Shown here: piece by piece, positions 54,029 through 62,800 of the stretch
Layout of the letters: each line of letters begins with the position of its first letter
Numbering within the stretch: position 1 is the first letter of the stretch
NCBI GenBank assembly: GCA_014238155.1
Contig: JABABQ010000045.1
Span: 23,586-87,585 of the forward strand
Length of the DNA: 64,000 nucleotides
Origin: Rhizobiaceae bacterium
Lineage (GTDB): Bacteria > Pseudomonadota > Alphaproteobacteria > Rhizobiales > Rhizobiaceae
Reading direction: 5' to 3'
Made by a program: the position numbers and the translations under genes
The notes under the pieces: model-generated
Databases searched by the model: none
Told to the model about the DNA's origin: nothing
The model's input: only the letters and a program-made list of their open reading frames with translations

Positions 54029-55492
54029 TCACTTACCCGATTGCATGATGGCTTCAGCTTCGATTTCCACCCGATAATCACCAATCAGGCTGGATATTTC
54101 AAACAGTGTATTGGCCGGCTTAATGTCGGAAAAAACACGCCCGTGAGCCTGGGAAACGGCGAGAACATCATCGGCATCAGATAAATAGATGCGCGTGCGT
54201 ACCACGTCGGACATACTGGCCCCCAGTGCCATCAAAGCCGCGGAAATTTTATCAAGGATGAAAGTCGTCTGGGCGGCAGCGTCATTGGGCGCCACAGCCC
54301 GGCTGGTGCCTGCAGTTGCAGTGGTGCCCGACACCAGAATTCGGTCACCGATCTTTTGGGCACGACAATAGCCCGCGACATCTTCCCAGTGGCTGCCCGA
54401 AAGAACCCGCATGGCACCCGCACGATGTGGCACAGGTTCGACTTCCACAGCCAGAGGCATTTCGCTCAGATGATGTGTCAAATCACCCGAAGCTGTCAGG
54501 AACGGAGGCTTGCGATACTCGTCACCACAATCGCCTGGCAATTGATCGGTTGCCTGAAAGGCCTCTGCGAGCCGTGCCTGATCTTCTTCATCCAGGGCAA
54601 ATCCGAACAGTTTGGCATTGTCTGCCGAGTGTTGGGCCTCGCCCAGTCGCGCGCCGATAATGACACCGGCAACGGCGGCATTTTCCAGCACCCACCGGGT
54701 GGCAATATTGGCAATCGACACGCCATGTTTTTGAGCGATCATATTGGCGGCATTCAGCACCTGCTGACAGGCGTACCATCCGCCAGCCGTATCGATGAAG
54801 CGTTTATACTTCATCTTGCTCCAGTCGGTGATCGATTGCGGCTCCGGCTTTCCCAACCAGCGTTCAGAAAGGAAACCGCCCGCCAGCGTTCCATAGGCCA
54901 GCAATTTAACCCCGGTGCGGGCCGAGAGTTCGGATAAGGGCCCCGCCGCGCGGCGATCAATCAGCGAAAATGGTACCTGGTTTGTGATCAGCGGAATTCC
55001 ATCTGAAAGCGCCAGTTGCAAATGGGCTGCGTCGAAATTGGTCACGCCAATCTCGCCAATCAGGCCTTCTTTGCGCAACTTGTTCATTTCATGCAGCGCA
55101 TCCAGCCACGCTGGATGTTCAAAACTCCACCAGTGAAACTGCAACAGATCAACACGCTGGGTCCCTAGCCGATCCAGTCTTTCCTGCACTCCGGCGCGCA
55201 CAATAACTGCAGTCATGGGACCGGGCGAAGGACACCATTTTGTACAAACAACTGCGGTTTTTTCCAACCGGCGGCGCAATAATTCGCCAGCGATCAACTC
55301 GGCACTGCCATAATGGTCGGCCATGTCAAATGTGCCGAAACCGGCATTCACATAGGCAGCAAGATTATCTGCGCCAATCCTGGCATCGATTATCTCACCG
55401 TCTTTTTCTATGTCGGCGACTTGCCACAGGCCAACCAGAATACGATCAATCGTCAGTCTGTCGGAAAGGATCAGTTGCTTGGAAGAACTCAT
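54029..55492 (-). CDS. Aldo/keto reductase fused to a C-terminal RidA-like domain
   Basis: 487 residues from the ATG at 55492. Residues about 1-320 are an aldo/keto reductase: TFDMADHYGSAELIAGE (catalytic Asp/Tyr), VVCTKWCPSPGP (Lys), LLQFHWWSFEHP (His), IGEIGVTNFDA and GVIIGARL. After a linker of about 40 residues, residues about 355-487 fold as RidA: CRAQKIGDRILVSGTT, TTFILDKISAALMALGASMSDVVRTRIYLSD, PANTLFEISSLIGDYRVEIEAEA. The Arg of the canonical PAR motif is Asn, so it is probably not a standard RidA deaminase. The fusion suggests reduction and imine or enamine hydrolysis of one substrate, coupled in one chain. Divergent from the TIGR04076-AKR-Liv operon. Confidence 0.92.
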   Translation of the reverse strand: MSSSKQLILSDRLTIDRILVGLWQVADIEKDGEIIDARIGADNLAAYVNAGFGTFDMADHYGSAELIAGELLRRRLEKTAVVCTKWCPSPGPMTAVIVRAGVQERLDRLGTQRVDLLQFHWWSFEHPAWLDALHEMNKLRKEGLIGEIGVTNFDAAHLQLALSDGIPLITNQVPFSLIDRRAAGPLSELSARTGVKLLAYGTLAGGFLSERWLGKPEPQSITDWSKMKYKRFIDTAGGWYACQQVLNAANMIAQKHGVSIANIATRWVLENAAVAGVIIGARLGEAQHSADNAKLFGFALDEEDQARLAEAFQATDQLPGDCGDEYRKPPFLTASGDLTHHLSEMPLAVEVEPVPHRAGAMRVLSGSHWEDVAGYCRAQKIGDRILVSGTTATAGTSRAVAPNDAAAQTTFILDKISAALMALGASMSDVVRTRIYLSDADDVLAVSQAHGRVFSDIKPANTLFEISSLIGDYRVEIEAEAIMQSGK

Positions 55493-55679
55493 GCGGATGC
55501 CAATGGCTGAGAGGGAACCTGACAAATGTGTAGGCGCAGGTGCGGTTGCTTGTAAATCTCAATTGAGTACATCTTGCCGAAGCACCAATTGACAGACTAG
55601 AAATAACCCATCAATTTTGCTGTTCGAGCCGAAACGTCAGCGGCTTTATTGGGTCAGATCGGATAACAAAGAGAACATT

Positions 55680-56063
55680 ATGCAGGATGATCCAGCTACT
55701 GATGGCTTTTGGCTTTACGACCTGCGGGTCGACACGATTGTTGCCGGAGGTTCAGCGGTCTGTCGCCATGTCGAGGGGGAAAGTTTTCGGGTCGAAGGCG
55801 AATTGCTGATATTCGATGAGGGCCAGAAAGTCTCGATGTATGCGCTTGCCGCGCTGTTACCGATATTACCGGTCAAGCAACGCGACACGTCTCCCAATGA
55901 CTGGATTTCAACGGACGCCGAAATTGCCTGTCCGGACCCAAATTGCGGCGGCAGGTTTCGTGTCACCCGCACCGACAAGCGATGGTTTAGCCATGCCGAA
56001 ACAACCGGACTGCCGGAATCGCGCAAAACCCCCTATTGGCAAAACCCGGAGGACCAGACTTGA
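55680..56063 (+). CDS. TIGR04076-like small protein
   Basis: 127 residues from the ATG at 55680. The pattern SFRVEGELLIFDEGQKVSMYALAALLPILPVKQR, then SPNDWISTDAEIACPDPNCGGRFRV resembles the TIGR04076 family of small proteins of unknown function. Two cysteines in CPDPNC could bind metal. It is the first gene of a tightly packed operon; its TGA overlaps the TTG start of the following aldo/keto reductase. Function unknown. Confidence 0.7.
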   Translation: MQDDPATDGFWLYDLRVDTIVAGGSAVCRHVEGESFRVEGELLIFDEGQKVSMYALAALLPILPVKQRDTSPNDWISTDAEIACPDPNCGGRFRVTRTDKRWFSHAETTGLPESRKTPYWQNPEDQT

Positions 56064-57139
56064 CCGTTGAAACCACAGACCTGCGCGCCGGTCACACGAT
56101 CTCGCGGGTGATCAAGGGTGGATGGCAATTGGCCGGAGACCATGGCGCAGTCGACAGGTCAACCGCCATAGGAGACATGGAACAGTTTCTCGATGCCGGG
56201 ATTACCACATTTGATTGCGCTGATATTTATGTTGGCGTTGAAGAAATGATCGGCGCGTTCATTGCCGACATCCGCAAACGTCGCGGCGCCTCTGTTGCTG
56301 ATCAGGTTTGCGTTCACACCAAGCTGGTGCCCGACCTGACATTGCTGGAGAACATTCAGCCATCCGATGTGGAAGCGATAATTGACCGTTCTCTAAAACG
56401 TCTGCAGGTGGAGCGCCTCGATCTGGTGCAATTCTACTGGTGGGATTTTTCACTGGGAAACCCGATGCAGGGACTGAGCATTCTCAAAGATCTTCAGGCC
56501 AAAGGGAAAATTCGCAATCTGGGCATAAATAACTGGGACCGCCATCAGATTGCCCCGTTTGTTGAAGCCGGTTTTGATATTGCTGCAGCTCAGGTTCAGT
56601 ACTCGGTGCTCGACCGGCGCCCGGCAAATGGCCTGACCGACTGGGCAGCGGATAACGACATTCAACTGGTCTGTTATGGCACTCTGGCCGGTGGGTTTTT
56701 GACCGAGGCATGGCTGGGTCAACCGGACCCGGGCTTTCAGTTTGAAAACAGAAGCCTGATCAAATATCGACTGATCATTGACGAATTCGGGCCATGGTCG
56801 CGGTTTCAGGAATTATTGCAGGCTTTGAAAAAAGTCGGGGACCGTCACGCAGTTTCGTTGAGTTCTGTTGCCACACGCTGGGTGCTTGATCAGCCTGGAG
56901 TGGCCGCCGGAATTGTTGGCGCACGCTATGCCCGGCACTTGCCCAAAACTCTAGAGGTCTTCAGATTTTCCCTCGATCAGCAAGACCGTGCGACACTGCA
57001 AGCCGTGCTTTCAAATGCTGATGGCCCAGCCGGTGACGTATTTGCTCTGGAAGGCGACCGTAACAGCCGCCATGGCAGCATCATGAAATATAATCTGAAC
57101 TCCAATCCAGATGACAAGGTGCACGGCGCCAATGGCTGA
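56060..57139 (+). CDS. Aldo/keto reductase
   Basis: 359 residues from a TTG at 56060, with GGAGGA six bases upstream; this overlaps the previous stop by 4 bp. AKR features: FDCADIYVGVEEM (Asp and Tyr), QVCVHTKLVPD (Lys), GKIRNLGINNWDR, ALKKVGDRHAVSLSSVATRWVLDQPGVAAGIVGAR. The catalytic His position reads Tyr (LVQFYWWDF) where the fused AKR encoded on the other strand keeps His, so it may act on a different type of carbonyl. It is followed by an overlapping Liv-type ABC operon, which suggests it reduces an imported compound. Confidence 0.9.
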   Translation: MTVETTDLRAGHTISRVIKGGWQLAGDHGAVDRSTAIGDMEQFLDAGITTFDCADIYVGVEEMIGAFIADIRKRRGASVADQVCVHTKLVPDLTLLENIQPSDVEAIIDRSLKRLQVERLDLVQFYWWDFSLGNPMQGLSILKDLQAKGKIRNLGINNWDRHQIAPFVEAGFDIAAAQVQYSVLDRRPANGLTDWAADNDIQLVCYGTLAGGFLTEAWLGQPDPGFQFENRSLIKYRLIIDEFGPWSRFQELLQALKKVGDRHAVSLSSVATRWVLDQPGVAAGIVGARYARHLPKTLEVFRFSLDQQDRATLQAVLSNADGPAGDVFALEGDRNSRHGSIMKYNLNSNPDDKVHGANG

Positions 57140-57905
57140 GGCGATACTTGGCCTGCAAGGCGTGACGCGTGATTTCGGACCGTTTCGCGCCGTGGATTCT
57201 GTCTCCTTTGACATCAACCGGGGTTCAATAACCGGGCTGATCGGCCCCAATGGCGCTGGCAAAACCACGTTGTTTAACGTTCTGACCGGCATGCTGCCAC
57301 CCACCGCTGGCAAAGTGCATCTGGATGGACGGGATGTGACGCGCCTCTCCGCCAACCGGTTGTTTGGACAGGGGCTGGGCAGAACATTTCAGATTCCCCG
57401 CCCCTTTTCAAAGATGAGTGTTTTGGAAAACGTCATGCTCGCGCCGATGGCGCAACTGGGTGAACGGTGGTTTGGGCCATTCCTCCACGCTGACAAAGTG
57501 CAACAGCAGGAAGGGGTGATCCGGGACAAGGCGATTGAGGTGCTGAAATTCGTCACCCTCGACCAACTCGCCGACCATGCAGCCGGTCAGATATCCGGCG
57601 GGCAGATGAAACTGCTGGAACTGGCGCGCGTCCTGATGGGTGACCCGCAGCTCATTTTACTGGATGAACCAGCCGCCGGGGTAAATCCAGCACTGACGGG
57701 GATTTTGATTGAAAAAATCGAAGAACTGAACCGCCAGGGCAAAACGTTTGTGATCATCGAACACGACATGGATTTTGTCATGCAACACTGCGACCCGGTG
57801 ATTGCGCTGGCGGAAGGTAAGGTCGTTTTCGAAGGCACACCGCAAGAAGCTCAGGCCAATCCGATTTTGCTTGATGCCTATCTGGGGTCACAATTCGATG
57901 ACTGA
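57132..57905 (+). CDS. Branched-chain-amino-acid-type ABC transporter ATP-binding protein (LivG type)
   Basis: 257 residues from the ATG at 57132, which overlaps the AKR stop; an ATG at 57111 adds seven unlikely residues. Walker A GPNGAGKTTLFNVLTG, signature ISGGQMKLLELARVL, Walker B LILLDEPAAGVNP. The LivG-type insert after LGRTFQIPRPF is present. It powers uptake with the LivF-type partner encoded next. The locus order is G-F-H-M-K. Confidence 0.93.
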   Translation: MAEAILGLQGVTRDFGPFRAVDSVSFDINRGSITGLIGPNGAGKTTLFNVLTGMLPPTAGKVHLDGRDVTRLSANRLFGQGLGRTFQIPRPFSKMSVLENVMLAPMAQLGERWFGPFLHADKVQQQEGVIRDKAIEVLKFVTLDQLADHAAGQISGGQMKLLELARVLMGDPQLILLDEPAAGVNPALTGILIEKIEELNRQGKTFVIIEHDMDFVMQHCDPVIALAEGKVVFEGTPQEAQANPILLDAYLGSQFDD

Positions 57906-58629
57906 GGTGGCTCTGCAAACACGCGATATTGTTGCCGGATATGTCCCGGAACTGCCGGTCTTGAAAGGCGTTTCGGTTGCTGCCCAAGCGGCCAAGATTA
58001 CAGTGATTATTGGTCCCAACGGCGCGGGCAAATCAACCCTGATCAAAGCCATTGCCGGTCTGGTGCGGGTGACAAGTGGACAGGTCCACCTGATGGGCAA
58101 GGACATCACAAATCCGCGGCCAGATCAGATGGGCGCACACGGTGTCGCCTATGTTCCCCAGTCTGATAATATTTTCCGCAGCCTGACGATCCGTCAAAAT
58201 CTTGAACTTCTGTTGCGCAATGCCGGTGCCGAACGTGCGGCGCGCTTAGATGCTCTGTTTGAACAGTTTCCACCCCTGGCACAAAAGCAAAACCAAAAGG
58301 CTGGCGCACTTTCCGGCGGGCAACGCCAGTTTCTTGCCGTCGCCATGGCTCTGGCTCTCAACCCATCTGTCATACTGATGGACGAACCGTCGGCAGGATT
58401 ATCTCCCAAGGCTGCTCAGGAAGTGCTGGAACACGTCAGAAAGCTGACCGAACGGGGCGTCACCATCATCCTCGTTGAACAGAACGTCAAACAGGCGCTT
58501 CGACTGGCAGACCACTGCTATATTCTTGCCGATGGACGCAACCAGTTGGATGGCCCGGCTGCAGACCTGCTCAGCGATCCTGTCGTGGGGCAAATCTATC
58601 TGGGCGGCAAACGGGTGGCAGCGACATGA
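57898..58629 (+). CDS. Branched-chain-amino-acid-type ABC transporter ATP-binding protein (LivF type)
   Basis: 243 residues from the ATG at 57898, overlapping livG-like by 8 bp. Walker A GPNGAGKSTLIKAIAG, signature ALSGGQRQFLAVAMALAL, Walker B ILMDEPSAGLSP. It pairs with the LivG-type ATPase. Its stop overlaps the permease start (ATGA). Confidence 0.94.
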   Translation: MTEVALQTRDIVAGYVPELPVLKGVSVAAQAAKITVIIGPNGAGKSTLIKAIAGLVRVTSGQVHLMGKDITNPRPDQMGAHGVAYVPQSDNIFRSLTIRQNLELLLRNAGAERAARLDALFEQFPPLAQKQNQKAGALSGGQRQFLAVAMALALNPSVILMDEPSAGLSPKAAQEVLEHVRKLTERGVTIILVEQNVKQALRLADHCYILADGRNQLDGPAADLLSDPVVGQIYLGGKRVAAT

Positions 58630-59540
58630 TCCAGCATCTGGTAGACGGCATACTTGTTGGCTCGATCTTGTCGCTTGGTGCAATCGGTCTGACCATGGCC
58701 ATGCACATGCTGCGATTCGCCAATTTTTCCCATGCCGAATTGTTGTCGATCGGCGCCTATTGCGCCCTGGTATTTGATGGTGTGTTCACCGCTGTCTATG
58801 CTCCGCTTGGCAATGTTATCGGGCCGCTGAGCCTGACCTGGGCCCTGTCGCTGGCAATTCTCGTATCCATGGCAATCACCGGCGGATCGGCCATCCTGAT
58901 TGATCGGTTGGTATTTTCCCGTGTCCGGGCCAAGGGGGGAGAACTGTCGATGGTATTTGCCTCGTTTGGTGTTGCAATGATCATCCGCAACGCATTGGGT
59001 CTTATTTTTGGCTTACAGGTTCAGCTCTATTCCAAGGACATCGTGTTCGCGACGGTTTTGAGCCGCGACCCGCTGCTTCTGGTGAAACCTGATCAGATAT
59101 TCTCCCTCGCTGCTGCCCTGTTCATCATGGTGATTTTTCATCTGATGCTGTCGCGCACAACATTTGGGTATTCCTTGCGGGCCGTTGCAGAAAATCCGGA
59201 TCTTGCGCAGGTCAGCGGGATCAACCTGAACCAGATGATTACCCTGATCTGGATCATTGGAGGGGGTCTGGCGGCAGCCGCGGGGGTGTTTTACGGGCTG
59301 ACCAATCAGGTTAATCCGGTATTGGGCCGTGATTTATTACTGCCGATATTTGCCGCAACGATTGTCGGCGGCATTGGCAGTATCTATGGCGCCGCATTGG
59401 GGGGATTTCTGGTTGGCATCGCCTCCAATATGGCCCTGCTGATATTGCCATCTGGCTATAGTCCGGCAATGCCCTTCCTGATCATCCTTGTGGTCCTGGT
59501 CATTCGGCCAACCGGCCTTTTCGGGGAGGAAAGGGCTTGA
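58626..59540 (+). CDS. Branched-chain-amino-acid-type ABC transporter permease (LivH type)
   Basis: 304 residues, overlapping livF-like by 4 bp. About eight hydrophobic segments. LivH-type blocks are GLTMAMHMLRFANFSHAELLSIGAY near the start and TTFGYSLRAVAENPDLAQVSGIN (the ATPase coupling region), with LLLPIFAATIVGGIGSIYGAALGGFLVG late in the chain. It forms the translocation channel with the LivM-type permease. Confidence 0.94.
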   Translation: MIQHLVDGILVGSILSLGAIGLTMAMHMLRFANFSHAELLSIGAYCALVFDGVFTAVYAPLGNVIGPLSLTWALSLAILVSMAITGGSAILIDRLVFSRVRAKGGELSMVFASFGVAMIIRNALGLIFGLQVQLYSKDIVFATVLSRDPLLLVKPDQIFSLAAALFIMVIFHLMLSRTTFGYSLRAVAENPDLAQVSGINLNQMITLIWIIGGGLAAAAGVFYGLTNQVNPVLGRDLLLPIFAATIVGGIGSIYGAALGGFLVGIASNMALLILPSGYSPAMPFLIILVVLVIRPTGLFGEERA

Positions 59541-60505
59541 TCGGCATAATTTCCTATTTGATTTTTTTCACCACGGTGGCGGCAATTTTGTCGATTGCCG
59601 TACTGGGTCTGAACCTGCAATGGGGCAATTCGGGGTTGTTTAACGGCGGTGTCGTGGCGTTTTTCGGAGCCGGAGCTTATGGCACGCTGATATTGGGCGG
59701 CACATCGCAGACGGCCCATTTGGGTGGATTTGAGATATTTTACCCGCTTGCCCTGATCGGAGGCATGGTAACTGCGGGATTGATGGCATGGATCGTCGGT
59801 ATTTTGACCCTGCGGCTGCGTCACGACTATCTGGCCATAGCGACGTTCGGTGTGGCGGTGGCATTTGAAAACCTGTTGCGCAATGCAGAGGGACTGGCGG
59901 GTGGTGCCCAGGGCCTGCGTGGTTTTGAGCGCCCGCTGCACGCCTGGCTTGGCGACGGCTTCACTTATAATGTGTTTTTTCTGATATTTGTGCTGGTGCT
60001 ACTTGGTGCCACATACAGATTTCTTGAAGTGCTGATCCGCTCGCCCTTTGGGCGTTTGTTGCGGGCGATGCGCGAAGATGAAACCGCGGCGCTGTCATTG
60101 GGCAAGGATCCGGCAAAAATTCGGCTGACGTCGCTGATCATCGGATCTGTAATTATTGGCTTGTCAGGTGGACTCTATGCCACTTTTTACGCTTTTATCT
60201 CTCCGCAGGACGTGTTGCCGATACTCACATTTCAAATATGGGCGATGCTCATTGTGGGTGGAGCAGGCAATAACAAGGGTGCCGTAGCCGGTGCCTTCGT
60301 AATTTGGGCGGCCTGGACGGCCAGTGGTTGGGGGTTATCGCGCTTTGCACCATTGGAAATACAGCTTTACACGGGCTCGATTCAGTTCATCCTGATCGGT
60401 CTGGTCATTGTCGGAATGTTGTTGTGGAGACCACAGGGACTGTTTCCGGAAAAACTGGTTATTTCCCAATCGGGACGAACCAATCGAAGTGAAAACAGGG
60501 AGTAA
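59537..60505 (+). CDS. Branched-chain-amino-acid-type ABC transporter permease (LivM type)
   Basis: 322 residues from a TTG at 59537 (GGAGGA at 59525-59530), overlapping livH-like by 4 bp. LivM blocks: ILSIAVLGLNLQWGNSGLFNGGVVAFFGAGAY, LRLRHDYLAIATFGVAVAFENL, SPFGRLLRAMREDETAALSLGKDP, and LIVGGAGNNKGAVAGAFVIW. Nine or so membrane segments. Confidence 0.94.
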   Translation: MIGIISYLIFFTTVAAILSIAVLGLNLQWGNSGLFNGGVVAFFGAGAYGTLILGGTSQTAHLGGFEIFYPLALIGGMVTAGLMAWIVGILTLRLRHDYLAIATFGVAVAFENLLRNAEGLAGGAQGLRGFERPLHAWLGDGFTYNVFFLIFVLVLLGATYRFLEVLIRSPFGRLLRAMREDETAALSLGKDPAKIRLTSLIIGSVIIGLSGGLYATFYAFISPQDVLPILTFQIWAMLIVGGAGNNKGAVAGAFVIWAAWTASGWGLSRFAPLEIQLYTGSIQFILIGLVIVGMLLWRPQGLFPEKLVISQSGRTNRSENRE

Positions 60506-60509
60506 ATGC

Positions 60510-61775
60510 ATGAACAGACAAGCAAAACATACAGCACTGGCTTTGGGGCTGGTGGCAGGGATGGTCGGCTATGGCACATCCGCCATGGCGCAGGATTGCA
60601 CCAACAAAATAGGCGCAGTTTTGCCAACATCGGTGGATTGGGGAAAACCGATCGCTGCAACGGCTCAATATGTGGTTGATCTGATCAATGAAGCTGGCGG
60701 TGTTGCCGGTTGTAAGGTTGAATTGGTGCTCCGCGACAGTCAGGTCGACCCCAAAGTAGGTGTCGATGCTGCCAAGGCTCTGGTCGATCTGGATGGCGTT
60801 CAAATTCTGCTCGGTGCGGTTTCAAGTGGTGTATCCATGCCGATCCTGACGTCGGTGACCGCACCAGCCGGTGTCATGCAGATGTCGTGCTGTTCTTCTT
60901 CAACCGCTTTCACCGGACTTGCCAAGGAGGGCAAGACCAAAGGTTTGTGGTTCCGAACATTTGCAACAAGTGGTGTTCAGGCCGCCGTCGGTGCCATGGT
61001 TGCACGCGACAAGGCCTATAAGTCAGTTGCCATCATGTATAAAAACGATGACTGGGGTCAGGACATCGGCAAGCTCATTGCAGGCGATTTTGAAGCATTG
61101 GGTATCAAGGTGACCGGCTCTGTTGCCCTCAATGATGGTCAGGCGTCCTATCGTGCCGAAGTGACAGAAGCGCTGAAAGGTCAGCCGGAAGCGCTTTATA
61201 TGGCACTCTATCCAAAGGAAGGCACTGCCGCTGTTCGCGAATGGCTGTCACTGGGTGGCACGCAGAACATGATCGTTGCAAATTCGCTGAAGTCAGAGGA
61301 ATTTCGCGACAATGTCGGCCTGAAATATCTAGGCAATCTGGTGGGCACCGATACGGCGTCGCCGCGCAGTCAATCGGCATCCGCCTTTGTTGACCAGTAC
61401 ACGGCCAAATTCGGCAAGGCCCCAAGCGGCCCTGGCCTGTCCAACAGCTATGACGCGACCATGATCGCCCTGCTGGCAATGGAGGCGGCGGGCAAAGGTG
61501 CTGACGGCACCAAGATTGCCAGCATGGTCTCCAAGGTGACCGATTCCAGCGGCACGCCGGTAACAGCCGACGCCGCCGGGTTCAAAAAGGCCAAAGATGT
61601 GCTCGCCGGTGGTGGCTCAGTATTCTATCAGGGTGCAACGGGTAACGTGCGGTTTGACGCAAATGGTGATGTTTCAGCACCAGCAGTGACCTGGGGTTTC
61701 TCTGATGAAGGCACCAAGGAACTGACTTTTATCTCATTGACCGATGTGGATTCATTCATCGCTTCAATGAAATAA
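60510..61775 (+). CDS. Liv-type ABC transporter substrate-binding protein (Peripla_BP_6)
   Basis: 421 residues from the ATG at 60510 with AGGGAG upstream. The signal peptide is MNRQAKHTALALGLVAGMVG...AMA. Family features: KIGAVLPTSVDWGKP, AAQYVVDLINEAGGVAGCKVELVLRDSQVDPKVGVDAAKALV, MYKNDDWGQDIGKLI, GPGLSNSYDATMIALLAMEAAGKG. It binds the transported compound in the periplasm. Peripla_BP_6 ligands include branched-chain amino acids, amides, urea and aromatic acids, so the ligand is open. Last gene of the five-gene transporter. Confidence 0.94.
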   Translation: MNRQAKHTALALGLVAGMVGYGTSAMAQDCTNKIGAVLPTSVDWGKPIAATAQYVVDLINEAGGVAGCKVELVLRDSQVDPKVGVDAAKALVDLDGVQILLGAVSSGVSMPILTSVTAPAGVMQMSCCSSSTAFTGLAKEGKTKGLWFRTFATSGVQAAVGAMVARDKAYKSVAIMYKNDDWGQDIGKLIAGDFEALGIKVTGSVALNDGQASYRAEVTEALKGQPEALYMALYPKEGTAAVREWLSLGGTQNMIVANSLKSEEFRDNVGLKYLGNLVGTDTASPRSQSASAFVDQYTAKFGKAPSGPGLSNSYDATMIALLAMEAAGKGADGTKIASMVSKVTDSSGTPVTADAAGFKKAKDVLAGGGSVFYQGATGNVRFDANGDVSAPAVTWGFSDEGTKELTFISLTDVDSFIASMK

Positions 61776-61793
61776 CTGAGCTGATTACAATCA

Positions 61794-61821
61794 GCGTGAT
61801 CGCCTGTTCAGGCGGTCACGC
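61794..61821 (+). terminator. Stable hairpin after the Liv operon
   Basis: Near-perfect 13-bp stem (GCGTGATCGCCTG with CAGGCGGTCACGC, one G-T mispair) and a 2-base loop, 19 bp after the stop. No T-run follows, so termination may need Rho or the stem may only protect the mRNA end. Confidence 0.6.
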
Positions 61822-61884
61822 GCTCATCGTTCCAGTCTCTCCGGGAATTTGGCACAAAGTACTTCCCCAAGGGATTATCGCAAC

Positions 61885-62679
61885 TCAACGCTGGTAAATC
61901 ACTGGAAACCAGTCTTCGCGCAACACCTGACCAACCTTCATGTCATGGCCGGGAAATGGCGGAGAAGTTGGCCCAGGACGCTCAATATAGCGGGCATCAT
62001 CCCCGACGAGCCGCAGCGAAAACGCCCGGCGTCGCGTTTCGGTCGTATTGCCCCGCGCACCATGCAATGTGGCATAATTGAATGCGACGGCGTCGCCGGG
62101 CTGCATTTCCCATTCGCGTATGTCCATAGCTTCTGAATCGGGATCGGGCACCGGCATATATTCATCCGCGTCCGCGTAAAAAGTTGTATCCGCCAGCCAC
62201 CGCTTTGGCAGCACCGGTTTCTCCCATCCATGACTGCCCGCAACGCAGCGCAGACTTGCCTCCCTGACCGGGTCCATCGGCGACCAAAAGCTGACATTCT
62301 GCATGCCGTCGATAAAATAATACGGGCCATCCTGGTGCCAGGGGGTGGGCTTCGACGTTCCCGGTTCCTTGACCAATATGTGATCATGAAACATCTGCAC
62401 CCGATTTGACTTCATCAAATCAGCCGCGACTTCGGCTGCAGGTGAGGTGCGGATGACTTGCTCGAACTCGGGAATCCTGGTCCAGTTGCAATAATCGTCA
62501 AAAAATCGTCCACCTTCACCCGCTTTCAGGTTCTCCGACGCGTAAGGCCCTGGGTCCGCCATGTTACGTTCAATGCCGGCACGGATCGTTTGAATATGGT
62601 CGGCAAAAAGTCCTTTGATTAACACCACCCCATCACGGTGGAAGTGGTCAATTTGCTGTTGAGTGAGAAGCATGTGCAT
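61885..62679 (-). CDS. Phytanoyl-CoA dioxygenase (PhyH) family Fe(II)/2-oxoglutarate oxygenase, copy 2
   Basis: 264 residues with GGAGG nine bases before the ATG at 62679. Iron ligands: H-x-D in TPWHQDGPYYFIDG and the distal His in YATLHGARGNTTETRRRAFSLRLVGDDARY, where the Arg cluster should bind 2-oxoglutarate. DAVAFNYATLHGARGN is a typical PhyH block. It is convergent with the Liv operon and divergent from the LysR gene, which likely regulates it. It differs clearly from copy 1. Confidence 0.92.
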   Translation of the reverse strand: MHMLLTQQQIDHFHRDGVVLIKGLFADHIQTIRAGIERNMADPGPYASENLKAGEGGRFFDDYCNWTRIPEFEQVIRTSPAAEVAADLMKSNRVQMFHDHILVKEPGTSKPTPWHQDGPYYFIDGMQNVSFWSPMDPVREASLRCVAGSHGWEKPVLPKRWLADTTFYADADEYMPVPDPDSEAMDIREWEMQPGDAVAFNYATLHGARGNTTETRRRAFSLRLVGDDARYIERPGPTSPPFPGHDMKVGQVLREDWFPVIYQR

Positions 62680-62767
62680 TACAGATATCCTCCATGATTA
62701 TGCTGCCAAGACGCGATCAAGACGCGATGCAGGCTCGGGCCTGACTAACGGATTCTAAATCTAGTTT

Positions 62768-62796
62768 CTAATAATATATATTCATGATATTATTAG
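62768..62796. promoter_or_regulatory. Palindrome between phyH copy 2 and lysR (probable LysR site)
   Basis: Perfect 10-bp arms CTAATAATAT (62768-62777) and ATATTATTAG (62787-62796) with a 9-base spacer, 5 bp before the lysR ATG and in the AT-rich divergent promoter. The position fits an autoregulatory LysR binding site. Confidence 0.65.
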
Positions 62797-62800
62797 TTTC

